The notes below the pieces were generated by a model. It worked only from the letters and a program-made list of their open reading frames with translations, was not told where the DNA came from and made no database searches. A stretch of DNA of 64,000 nucleotides from Ctena decussata (Eukaryota; Mollusca; Bivalvia; Lucinida; Lucinidae). The stretch lies in contig OZ022501.1 in assembly GCA_963989385.1 (NCBI GenBank), positions 86,164,979 through 86,228,978 of the forward strand, written 5' to 3'. Positions 58,001 through 64,000 of the stretch are shown here, piece by piece (position 1 is the first letter of the stretch; every line of letters begins with the position of its first letter). The translations under genes were made by a program, and so were the position numbers.

Positions 58001-59802
58001 GTAATGTGCAGGTCCACTTTTAGATCACTCATTTTGTCGAACGCAGTGCTCAGTCTTTAAATGTCAACTCTCCCACAGTATAGGGCCTAAAGATTGGACT
58101 GCAGCCGAAAGAAAATAAGTGTGGGAAAAGTTGGACATTACAGGGAATTAATTATCTTCTTCTGTGCTTATATAGATGTGTAAACGCCGGCGAATCCCTC
58201 ACAAACTTAACATAAAGCGCTTTATTTTGTTTGTAAATGATTCGCCGGCGTTTACACATCGTTTAAATGCCAAAAAGAATATGGAAATCCATCATGAATA
58301 TCCATGTACGATAGGGAAATCTCACCCGAGGGGTCGGGGTTTCTACCTGAGGGTGAGATTTCCCTTTTCCACAGGAGCTGGCTCATGATTGATTATTTTT
58401 CACCAACTTTTAGCAGACTTTTAACCGCAAACCGGATAAAGCTTACAAACAGCAACATTTTAATGTTTATCCAGCGATCTGAATTAATGTTTGAGCAGTC
58501 CAGTGTCTTTATCCGGTCTTGACTGAACGGGCGTTAACACAGTTTACACCTCGAAAATAGACAGGAAGCACAATTTGTTGACTATTTCATCTTCCAGGGG
58601 GTAAAATAAAAAGGCAGCTAAGCCTCTCACGTCGCGTGCGTAAAGGTGCTAGCGACGTTTCAAAGCCGGTTTTAGTGACGTCGTTGAAATCTAGTGACGT
58701 CACACACATATGGTTTGTTATATAGCGTCATCCTACGTACTTGCCTGCCTATTTCGTGTATTTAAAATTGAAGTATTCATGACTCACAAATTCAAAAAGT
58801 GCTTTTGCGAATGTAAGAACAATGCTGCTAACGTAGGATTGAAGTATCTTATATTGGCTGAAAGCCTGTCTTGTATATGTGGAAGTGGGAGAATAGTAAT
58901 TTCTAATTCTAATGTACTTACGTATATAACGCGACGTCAAATTGGATAACAAAAAAATTGCGGCAGTATTTCCTTCAGTAGGCCTATACTATCGGAAACC
59001 CGACGTCATAACGTAACGTCGCTTCTCATTGGTTGACGTATGGTCGCTGAAAGCGTTTGCCATGGGTGCAAAGTAGCACACTTTTAAAGGTAAAAATGTG
59101 GAAAGTGCATTAGAATGGGGAAAACTTGATTGAAAATTGACATTTGGGCAGGTAAGTCGTAAGTTTTATAGCCGCAAATTGCGTTTTACGGCTTCGCTAG
59201 CGCGTCGCCGTAAAAAGGAATTTCCGACCATGAAACGGACGATTTACCTCCCCAAATGACAATTTGAGTACAATTATCCCCTAAGTATGCCTCATTTATG
59301 AAGTGAAACAACAAAATTATTGCACTGTATTGTGTTTCTTCCTAGGAAGTTCTGCGTTTTATGGGTAAGACAGTATGTAATATAAGTGTAAAAAACAGAG
59401 TAGAGGAGCTACGGGAGCTCAACGGGATTAGTACTGGCCTCCTGATCTAGAAGTCCCTAGTCGATTCTCACTAGAGGCGGAAATAATTTTAACTGTGACG
59501 GCACAGCCTTTCATAATCACCCACTGTCCTGGCATGACAGGAACCCTGTCAAAAAGGACATGAATCGCATTTCATTCACAAAAGCAGGAACATGACGTCG
59601 TAATGACGTCGATGCGACGTGATGTCGTTGCATCGACGTCAATATGACGTCGTTCCGGAGTCATGTGCCCGCTGACACACATCAATCTATACAATAGAAT
59701 AAACTTCTCTTAGTTTTGACGCTGCTAAAATGTTATGACATTTACTTCTAGTCTTCGACGTAGCCGATGCCGTAGATACATTGGGAAAACAGATGGAAGT
59801 CG
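42958..59802 (+). CDS. Gene B: secreted Q/G/K-rich protein, multi-exon
   Basis: Gene model from splice signals and frame: exons 42958-43020, 47556-47613, 52008-52079, 53307-53642, 54671-54724, (55479-55514), 56978-56995, 59752-59802, about 230 codons so far. The product starts with a 21-residue signal peptide, then a basic stretch (DLKQESKLHRIRRALKQFK), a linker, a ~60-residue Gln/Gly/Lys repeat, an acidic stretch and a C-terminal part with a few Cys. Intron 1 is phase 0 and every later intron is phase 1, so internal exons can be skipped or duplicated without frame loss; this regularity is the main support. The introns are full of MITEs, and a 3.2-kb foldback element fills much of intron 2. 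No stop exon is found with confidence. No family is recognised; extracellular matrix or a secreted precursor is a guess. Confidence 0.6.
43203..43336. mobile_element. Palindromic MITE in gene B intron 1
   Basis: agtaaattgttgagcaataa..cactgtatgg pairs with catacagtgaattgttactt..aacaattgaatatt around gagcgcggagcgc. Confidence 0.65.
43337..44802. other. Gene B intron 1, no feature seen
   Basis: AT-rich. Overlapping frames on the minus strand at 43524-43783 show no recognised domain. (ataa)n occurs at 44533-44553. Confidence 0.5.
44803..45068 (+). mobile_element. tRNA-derived SINE (family 1), full
   Basis: Head ggccgggtagcgcaatcggt (box A), an anticodon-like loop ctcgtaa and gggttcaaatcctggtctgg (box B) fold like a tRNA with CGT (Thr) anticodon. 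The body actttcgtttctccttccgc..gtcagttactggcgaaagta and an acc/aacc-rich tail are shared with 14375-14650, so I call it a SINE and not a tRNA gene. Confidence 0.85.
45114..45327. mobile_element. Family A MITE, shortened
   Basis: tgagccgcgacacgacaaaa ... ttttctcgtgtcgcagctga. The left arm lacks the gcccagtctgatc part. gcatgaacgc/ctaatgcaac marks the gcatgtgc variant. Confidence 0.85.
45872..46190 (+). mobile_element. tRNA-derived SINE (family 3)
   Basis: ggcccgatggtcgattggtt (box A) and cgtgagttcgatctaggcct (box B) form a tRNA-like head. The body has cagtaaatgggtacttgttt, ggaaggggctcaacctttca and ctaaggctactaggctatgg. Confidence 0.7.
46236..46360 (-). mobile_element. SINE family 1, truncated
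   Basis: Minus-strand copy with gccagaggtcccaggtttc (box B region) and ttactggcgaccgtaggtgc body. The box A end is missing. Confidence 0.7.
46541..46623. repeat. Inverted repeat
   Basis: ctcaataaaaacatcattatgttgtgac pairs with gtcacagcatatgtttttatggag around a ccgagacgg loop. Confidence 0.6.
46695..46740. mobile_element. Family A MITE left-end fragment
   Basis: tgagccgcaccatgacaaaa...gtgcgcccagc, followed directly by a tandem repeat instead of the rest of the element. Confidence 0.8.
46738..46950. repeat. ~31-bp tandem repeat fused to MITE A
   Basis: About seven diverged units of gttagctgctaagtctgtgc / atggcacag. It begins at the break of the MITE fragment. Confidence 0.75.
47293..47530. 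mobile_element. Family A MITE next to gene B exon 2
   Basis: Full-length copy (tgagccgcgacacgac...ctcgtgtcgcggctca). Its right end lies 24-25 bp before the exon 2 acceptor (tttttcttgtag, ends 47555), so the branch-point zone of intron 1 must lie partly in the MITE. Confidence 0.9.
47556..47613 (+). CDS. Gene B exon 2
   Basis: Acceptor gtctttttcttgtag, then 58 nt encoding DLKQESKLHRIRRALKQFK plus one base, donor AAT|GTAAGT. Enters phase 0, leaves phase 1. The peptide is strongly basic; R-R could be a propeptide cleavage site. Confidence 0.65.
47639..47881. mobile_element. GGGGCCGAGTGCACAAAG MITE
   Basis: Perfect 18-bp TIRs. The interior has inverted gacgtaaactacgcc / ggcgtaggcttacgt segments. 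It starts 25 bp after exon 2 of gene B. The GGGGCCG terminus is shared with family B. Confidence 0.85.
48302..48309. repeat. Left 8-bp target-site duplication
   Basis: ATATTGAT, identical to 51489-51496 on the other side of the foldback element. Confidence 0.8.
48340..48770. repeat. Foldback left arm
   Basis: Units in the cgaaaagacg direction to about 48540, then a junction tttgaaactcttaaattgtc, then units in the cgtcttttcg direction to about 48765. The arm itself can fold. All six frames are long and open but encode only Lys/Arg/Asp/Glu or Phe/Ser repeats, so they are not genes. Confidence 0.9.
49253..49305. repeat. Family D fragment
   Basis: gcagacagagcagggcctgattagtctgctctttgg: core stem only, inside the foldback spacer. 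Confidence 0.4.
50154..50333. mobile_element. MITE with TACAGTCAAACCT ends
   Basis: Left TACAGTCAAACCTGC and right AGGTTTGACTGTA. The body has repeated ggtcacctgtcttgagcagt / ggggtcacctgtcttaagta. The TA at each end fits a TA-target element (Tc1/mariner-like), inferred. Nested in the foldback spacer. Confidence 0.75.
50757..50822. repeat. Family D fragment
   Basis: tgtgatcagactgcttctgt...gcagtagtctgatatgagtctatattgttt. Confidence 0.5.
50890..51470. repeat. Foldback right arm
   Basis: 31-bp units: gccacgcgaaaagacgaaaa starts at 51061, 51092 and 51123. The orientation switches near 51015, 51255 and 51440. The 51025-51470 part mirrors the left arm, including gacaaatttagagtttcaaa at 51247-51266; 50890-51015 is extra. 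Confidence 0.9.
51489..51496. repeat. Right 8-bp target-site duplication
   Basis: ATATTGAT, matching 48302-48309. Confidence 0.8.
51815..51890 (-). other. tRNA-like sequence (SINE head or tRNA relic)
   Basis: Minus strand: gtctggttgagttaaccgag (box A) and cttgagttcaaggccggctt (box B) about 50 nt apart. The acceptor stem is not well paired, so a working tRNA is unlikely. Confidence 0.45.
52008..52079 (+). CDS. Gene B exon 3
   Basis: Long pyrimidine tract and acceptor (ttctctttttttttattccag), 72 nt, donor CTGT|GTGAGT. In phase 1 it reads SKSFNLFDPSKENTLSVR then DELEGL. No stop in frame. Confidence 0.65.
52094..52332. mobile_element. TTAA-flanked MITE just after exon 3 donor
   Basis: TTAA at 52090-52093 and 52333-52336. 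Terminal repeats CTCTTTCGGCGCCAAA and complement. The centre is a family D hairpin (52230-52297). TTAA targets are typical of piggyBac-like elements. It starts 10 bp after the GT of the exon 3 donor. Confidence 0.85.
52545..52571. repeat. (AAC)n and poly-A
   Basis: aacaacaacaacaacaacaa followed by ten A: possibly the tail of an old retroposon. Confidence 0.6.
53112..53178. repeat. Family D hairpin
   Basis: gcaaaaagtgcagacgaaga...cgaggtctacactgtttgc with stem cagactgctctttggagcagtctg. It lies about 130 bp before exon 4. T/G-rich low complexity at 53018-53066 precedes it. Confidence 0.75.
53307..53642 (+). CDS. Gene B exon 4 (Q/G/K repeat)
   Basis: Acceptor ttttttgttctcag, 336 nt in phase 1, donor AAAG|GTATAT. 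It encodes LNMLKREEEKPEN, then a Gln-Gly repeat with alternating Lys (GQGKGGQGKSGQGQGG is typical) for about 60 residues, then DDSDSKSDEEE and CERSEMEDIMMYLEDLELHD. The repeat should be disordered and highly soluble. The DNA repeat (ggtcaaggacagggt) is the only coding tandem repeat in the window and likely varies in length between alleles. Confidence 0.7.
53695..53792. repeat. Decayed relative of the 22811 element
   Basis: tctcatatcgacgttacccc...catagccgcagtaacg then cgagcgtccgtccataaa resembles the right arm at 23115-23219. Confidence 0.4.
53971..54208. mobile_element. Family A MITE, gcatgtgc variant
   Basis: tagccgcgacacgacaaaac ... tttcgtcgcactgcggcta. Diverged arms; in gene B intron 4. 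Confidence 0.85.
54256..54490. mobile_element. Family A MITE
   Basis: tgagtcgtgacacgagaaaa ... tttgtcgtgtcgtggctca. Only about 50 bp from the previous copy; the two belong to different subtypes, so they are independent insertions. Confidence 0.9.
54671..54724 (+). CDS. Gene B exon 5
   Basis: Acceptor cttaatatttccag, 54 nt in phase 1: ELIDQTLVGVELAMTNVN. Donor AACA|GTAAGT, phase 1 out. Confidence 0.65.
55303..55382. repeat. Near-perfect 80-bp palindrome
   Basis: ctgtaaaaaaatagtttttt..gttattatctttgtggcaaa pairs with tttgccacaaagataataac..aaaatattttttacag without a loop. It lies about 95 bp before candidate exon 55479. Confidence 0.85.
55479..55514 (+). CDS. Gene B optional exon (36 nt)
   Basis: Acceptor ggtcaattctacag and donor GAGG|GTGAGG enclose 36 nt that fit phase 1 on both sides: SRDKYRLGGTDE. 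Weaker donor than its neighbours. Inclusion is uncertain, but the frame is kept either way. Confidence 0.4.
55917..56128. repeat. ~106-bp tandem duplication
   Basis: aatagtgtccgccagtgcgt...cagaacatagggtacaga at 55917 and again at 56022. The unit contains a hairpin acttttg..ccaaaagt. Confidence 0.85.
56185..56422. mobile_element. Family A MITE
   Basis: tgagccgcgacacgacaaaa ... ttttctcgtgtcgtggctca; full length. Confidence 0.9.
56478..56595. repeat. tcctacgtaggac palindromic tandem
   Basis: Alternating cgtaggacttat / taggagttgataagtcctac motifs, each self-complementary. Confidence 0.7.
56816..56858. repeat. (CT)n microsatellite
   Basis: Interrupted tctctctgtctctc run. Confidence 0.85.
56978..56995 (+). 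CDS. Gene B micro-exon (18 nt)
   Basis: Acceptor tttatttcgttttag, 18 nt, donor CCAG|GTAATA. In phase 1 it reads RCTQKP. Being so short, it rests on phase and splice signals alone. Confidence 0.45.
57223..57460. mobile_element. Family A MITE
   Basis: tgagccgcgacacgacaaaa ... ttttctcgtgtcgcggctca, followed by (at)n. Confidence 0.9.
58173..58260. repeat. Inverted repeat GATGTGTAAACGCCGGCGAA
   Basis: Perfect 22-bp arms around a ~44-bp loop. A second nested pair follows at 58313-58365 (agggaaatctcaccc with gggtgagatttccct). Confidence 0.75.
58366..59402. other. Gene B intron, no feature seen
   Basis: tgacgtcac and similar boxes near 58670-58700 and 59000. No repeat family is identified. Confidence 0.4.
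59403..59580 (+). mobile_element. tRNA-derived SINE (family 4), decayed
   Basis: gggagctcaacgggattagt (box A-like) and tagtcgattctcactagagg (box B-like), followed by gacggcacagcctttcataa and a tcacccactgtcctggcatg body. Confidence 0.55.
59585..59675. mobile_element. ACGTC-rich palindromic MITE, short
   Basis: gcaggaacatgacgtcgtaatgacgtcgatgcg with its inverted partner cgatgcaacg-type arm ending gtcatgtgcccgctg. Same style as 5119-5277. Confidence 0.6.
59752..59802 (+). CDS. Gene B exon 7
   Basis: Acceptor gacatttacttctag, 51 nt in phase 1: VFDVADAVDTLGKQMEV. Donor GTCG|GTAAGT, phase 1 out. The peptide is amphipathic. The next exon is not identified; an acceptor at about 61104 opens a 16-codon frame with a stop, but I do not trust it. 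Confidence 0.6.
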
Positions 59803-60002
59803 GTAAGTAATTGTTGCTTACCATATATTCGGCTGTAATGTGGGTTTTCTTCTCCATAAAGTACCAAAATATGTAAATCAGTTGGATGTAATTAGGCTAT
59901 TAGAAGGGTTTATCTATTGCTTTGGAGGAGAATAACCTCTGTTTTATGAGCGAAGAAATACGGTAACCAATGGTAAACATAAATTTATACTAAATTCAAC
60001 TA

Positions 60003-60229
60003 CACTAGAAAACCAACAAAGTGGTTGTGCGCCCAGCACAGACTCATGTCAGCCTGAGCATCCGCCCAGTCTGATCAGACTCTTCGCTAAGAGTTGAAAG
60101 GTAGTTGAGGGATTAAGTTAGCTTCATGCGGACAGCGGAGACTCTGATCGTACTGGACGCATGCCAAGGCTGATCTGAGTCTTCGCTGGCGCACATGCCA
60201 CTTTGTTGGTTTTGTCGTGCCGCGGCTCA
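60003..60229. mobile_element. Family A MITE, left TIR lost
   Basis: Begins at ctagaaaaccaacaaagtgg without the gagccgcgac end. The right end gtcgtgccgcggctca is intact. Confidence 0.85.
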
Positions 60230-60431
60230 ACTGTATTTGGTAATGTTATACTTAATGAACCTATGAATCAACCAATGTCTATAGTGAAGACATTCAGCCA
60301 AGCTGGGAATAGGACAAAATCTGATTGGCTGATTCAAATTAGTTACTACGGTTTCACAACTAGCAGCCAGTAGGAATGGGTAAAAGCTTGTCTGCCCAAT
60401 GTTTATTGTTATTTCTCTCCTTCTGACTTAA

Positions 60432-60970
60432 AGGTAGGTTCCTGGACTATCAATACCAATTCTGTTCACAAAATAATTTTCTATTTTTCTGTGTAGTATT
60501 AAATACTCTTATTTTTATAAATATTTTGCAAATTAGAAAACTGTCGAATTTGTTGAAAATTGTCGTTTTTCACTTGCTAATTTTCTTTGCTTGAACAATG
60601 TGCTGGAATTCCAGTTCTAAAAATAACTTTGTCACACATATGTGCGCAATTCCTGATGTCATTCTCCAAAGGGCATTTGTTTCTCTTGCCGTGAGCTCTT
60701 CTGGAGGTTCTGGCATGGTGGATGGGTTATCCCTATGACAAAACGCAGTGCAGCATGGGATCAGCCGCATAATCTATTTTTGGCGCATACTAAAAATAGC
60801 GTTAACTGGTGTGCGAAGCAGAGTTAGGGAATCCCTTGCAAAACAAATTGTCTGATACTTTCCGATGTACACCTTTTAGTGAAACTTATTAATTTCCATA
60901 TTATAATTGCTTTATGACATTTTAGAAAAATAATCATCAAAATTATGGACCAAACTCCAGGAACCAACCT
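60432..60970. mobile_element. piggyBac-like MITE, copy 1 (539 bp)
   Basis: TTAA at 60428-60431 and 60971-60974. Terminal repeats AGGTAGGTTCCTGGA and TCCAGGAACCAACCT. Body features ggaattccagttctaaaaat and tatttttggcgc are shared with copy 2. No transposase. Confidence 0.85.
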
Positions 60971-61379
60971 TTAATAGGGACCACTCGCCTGGAATTCAAA
61001 GCTCCTAAAGGAGCTTTGAAAGAACGGGAGCTCTATGGTAGAGGATTGGTAAAGCATAGTTTTGCCATTAACATACATTGTTTTCAATTGAATTTCTTTT
61101 GTAGCGACACCAAACGGAAGTGACGTATTTCTGTTTCTACATGTAATGACGTAAACGATCCGTTCCAAAAAATCAAGATGGCGTCAACGTTTACCGCATT
61201 TGTGCGTAGATCACTACTTGGTGATTCACAAAACAGCTGTCTCCCCCATCCCCCTATTCCTCCCCATGCCCTCATCAACAAGAGCTCTGCAAAGCGGTGC
61301 AGAATGCGCCCACTACAATGTTGCAGTGGCAGCAGAGATTAAAAACTTCGGGAGCAAAAACGAATAGGGAAGGAAAAGA

Positions 61380-62870
61380 TGTTGGTTGTGACCAAATATT
61401 TAAGGAGCAAAAAGATGGAATTCCATTTTTGTAAAGTTTTCACAGAAATATTTTTTGAAATGATTTTTGAGATACAGAGTTGACTACTATTTCAGTTTGT
61501 CAAAGGGCCACAAGTTCAAAAAGATGTCATCCAGGGTTATGGTTCTTGGGCTCTGCACGTCATCTAGTATTGCTGTACATGACTGTATAGTTAATTGTAA
61601 ATATCTAAAATGGATTTTGAGTGACATGGCAGACTCAAATATATGGCAAAATCACTATTTTCATTTGTTTAAAGGTAGGTTCCTGGACTAGCGATAACAA
61701 TTATGTTCACAAAATAATTTCGCCTTTTTTGGGTAATATTGAATTCCCTTATTTTTCTGACTCTGTTGCTACTGAGAAAATCGTCAGATGTTGAAGAAAA
61801 TAGTCATTTTCCCTTTTGGTTTATTTTCCTTAGTTGGAATTCCAGTTCTAAAAATAGATATGTTATATGTCTATAAGTGCGCGATTTGTGATGCCATTCT
61901 CCAAAGATAAATTTTCTCTCATCGTGAGCTCTCCTAGAGGTCCTGGTATGGTGGATGGGTTAAAACTATCCCAAAATGCAATGCAGCATGACGTCAGCTG
62001 AGTTATCTATTTTTGGCGCGAACTAAAAATAGCACTAACTGGTGTGCGAAGCAGAGTTAGGAAATCCCTTGCAAAATAACTTTTCTAATAGTTTTATGAT
62101 TTACACTTTTAAGTGAAGCTTATACATTCCCTTTTAATAAGTGCTTTCCAACAACTTGGATGAAAAATCATCAAAATTATGATGCATTCCAAAGTACAGG
62201 ACCTACCTTTAAGGGCACCACGCCAAAACTATGTAACCAAGAATTACAGTTCTTGTGTCTGCATGGCATCTGCTGATGCTTTACATGTTTGTGAAGTTTT
62301 CTCAGAAATACTTGAAATGATTTTGATATACAGAATGGACTTTATCTTATAGCAAACTCTACTATTTCCAACTGTCAAAGGGCTCTTAAAAACTCTCAAA
62401 AAGATGTAATCCAGATTTATGCATGGTGTCTTATAATGCTTTACATTACTGTAAAGTTTCATGTAAATATATGAAATGGTTTTTGAGTTACAGAGTGGAC
62501 ATGACTATATTGCAAAATCTACTATTTTTAATTGTTAAATGGCCATAATTTCAAAACGAAATAATCCGGAGTTACGGTTCTTGCAGTCTGCACGTCATCT
62601 TATGATGATTTACATTTGTGTATAGTTTCATGAAAATATCTCTAACCGTGTTTGAATTACAGAGCAGACACGACTGTATGGCAAAATCTACTATTTTCAA
62701 TTGTTAAAGGGCCATAATTTCAAAACTATATAATCCAGAGTTACGGTTCTTGCACTCTGCGTGTCATCTCATGGTGCTTTACATTTGTTAAAAGTTTCAT
62801 GAAAATATCTCAAACCGTTTTGGAATAACAGAGCGGACCCGATTTTGTGACGGACAGACGGACAGACAGA
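61380..62870. repeat. ~165-bp tandem array split by a MITE
   Basis: Units start near 61499, 62375, 62536 and 62704 (caaagggccataatttcaaa...aatctactattttcaattgt) with periods of 161-168 bp. The array ends in ggacagacggacagacagac. MITE copy 2 sits inside it. This type of array is common in bivalve genomes as I recall. Confidence 0.8.
61673..62208. mobile_element. piggyBac-like MITE, copy 2 (536 bp)
   Basis: TTAA at 61669-61672 and 62209-62212. Ends AGGTAGGTTCCTGGACT and AGTACAGGACCTACCT. Inserted in a tandem array, which shows it moved after the array formed. Confidence 0.85.
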
Positions 62871-62947
62871 CGACCATTGTGTCAAACACAAACAAAACAT
62901 CAATATATAGAATTTTACTGTCAAAAGCCACATATAGATAATATATT

Positions 62948-63260
62948 TGTGTCCTAAAGATTCCTAAAACTTATTAAATTTAACTTATTATTCACATTTT
63001 GATAATTTAGTGTCCATCATTTTGTATCCAACGTAATAATAACCTTGACGTCAACGTCATGACGTTACGTCATAAAACCTTAAAGTCACTTAACAGCTAG
63101 TGTGCTTCATTAGCACAGATAATGTAATTTAGTATTGAACAGTGTGTATAGTATCTGTAAGAGCAATCTTGCAGCGATTACAATATGCACATAATACAAA
63201 CATTATTAAGAATATGAATCTTTTACTTTATAGTCTATATATTCGCGGAATTCCGCGACA
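62948..63260 (-). mobile_element. Probable BEL/Pao 3' LTR
   Basis: On the minus strand a purine-rich gtggtgggag is followed by TGTCGCGGAATTCCGCG at 63260, as expected for PPT then LTR start, with a TATA-like aatatatagactataaa nearby. The far end is set at a CA near 62948, but without the other LTR this border is a guess. Confidence 0.45.
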
Positions 63261-63278
63261 CTCCCACCACAGTAATGA

Positions 63279-64000
63279 TTAATTGTCCCTTAACTGTTCA
63301 CTAATTCTTTGTTTGGCTTTGTTAGCAGCTAGTCTCTTTGGTCTGTTGACTAAACTTGAAGGTTCACGATCTGGCTTCATTATGTTCCCCATGTCATTGT
63401 TCTGTTCCTTTGACAGATTTTGTCTCTTATTACAATTTGTGTCAGTCTCTTTCTCCTGACATTCTATCGGACACAATAAACTTAAAGGCCGGCCTATTAT
63501 CTTTTTTGATGGCAATAAAACCTTAGCTGATCTTATTTGTCCATCGCTGCTTGTTATCAGCTCCTGAACACGTCCCATTCGCCAGCTTCCCCTTGGTAGA
63601 TCGTCTTTGATTGAAATCACGTCACCAACATTAGCACTGAATGGTGACTGTATTCTAGGCCCCTTCAAGTTCCTCTGTGATCGTTCTCTCATACTTAATA
63701 AATAGTCCTCTCTCCATATTCTCCAAAACTGTTTATATGTTTCAGTCCCTTTTTCCACATTTCTACTAATCTTTCTGCGGATGTGATTTCAGGGTTATAG
63801 TCAGTGTCAATGGTGTTTTCCTCTTTGTCTGCTGGTGATCCTATCTTTGGATTTAATGATAGGAAATGTGCTGGTGTTAATGTCACAAATGAGTTTATAT
63901 CATCACCTACATATGTCAGTGGTCTGGAATTGATTACAGCCTCTGCTTCCTTTAATACAGTGAGAAGTTGTTCAGATGTGAGACATGTTTTACCTAAAGC
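63279..64000 (-). pseudogene. BEL/Pao pol 3' part: integrase end and DUF5641
   Basis: From the window edge the minus frame reads the end of an integrase core (AVINSRPLTYVGDD, LTPAHFLSLNPK). The C-terminal DUF5641-like region follows (RIWREDYLLSMRER, VGDVISIKDDLPRGSW, GRVQELI), ending in a Lys/Arg-rich tail and a stop at 63279-63281. The two halves are in different frames: an A-run at 63725-63728 appears one base short. Such elements copy through RNA and integrate via this enzyme; this copy cannot make a full one. The rest lies outside the window. Confidence 0.88.

Noticed and set aside
60570..60770. 66-codon minus-strand frame
   Set aside because: Lies within piggyBac-like MITE copy 1 and is not kept open in copy 2.
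61104..61155. Last exon of gene B (acceptor cttttgtag, 16 codons then TAA)
   Set aside because: The phase fits, but the sequence looks intergenic, with no polyadenylation signal close by and no similarity to judge by.

Overview
The window looks like genomic DNA from a mollusc, most likely a bivalve. It is AT-rich, has no operon-like gene packing, carries spliced exons with GT..AG borders, and is saturated with short fold-back elements, tRNA-derived SINEs and non-LTR retrotransposon remains. The bivalve assignment rests on remembered repeat styles (a SINE with a tttaacgtcccaccaacaac tail, arrays ending in ggacggacagac-type runs, microsatellite-tailed LINEs) and was not tested by a search.

Host genes. 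Two candidate genes of unknown function each begin with a secretory leader exon that starts MGRL and is cut by a phase-0 intron straight after the hydrophobic core. Gene A is on the minus strand: leader exon 7770-7835, weaker candidate exons at 5755-5788 and 4967-5009. Gene B is on the plus strand: leader exon 42958-43020, then exons at 47556, 52008, 53307, 54671, (55479), 56978 and 59752. All its downstream introns are phase 1 and one exon encodes a Gln/Gly/Lys-rich repeat. Gene B has no confident last exon and may run past the window.

Retroelements. A nearly complete APE-type LINE lies on the minus strand (about 27150-33300): ORF1 with coiled coil and RRM-like region, ORF2 with endonuclease and reverse transcriptase, a 3' UTR of three hairpin-bearing repeats and a (TTATC)n tail. 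ORF1, endonuclease and reverse transcriptase share one frame, separated by TAG, TAA and TGA. Other LINE fragments are at 3165-4408 (minus), 35675-37010 (plus) and 38037-39405 (plus). A BEL/Pao retrotransposon 3' part with a one-base frameshift and a probable LTR occupies 62948-64000.

DNA elements. Nineteen copies or fragments of a ~240-bp fold-back family (family A, gagccgcgac...gtcgcggctc) are scattered throughout. Others include GGGGCCG-ended MITEs, two hAT-like MITEs, a 333-bp palindrome with a 5-bp target duplication, three TTAA-flanked MITEs, and several tandem arrays.

The most unusual object is a 3,179-bp unit at 48310-51488 inside intron 2 of gene B. Its two ends are inverted arms built from a 31-bp cgaaaagacg-type minisatellite, and it is flanked by a perfect 8-bp duplication (ATATTGAT), so the whole structure appears to have inserted as one foldback-type transposon.
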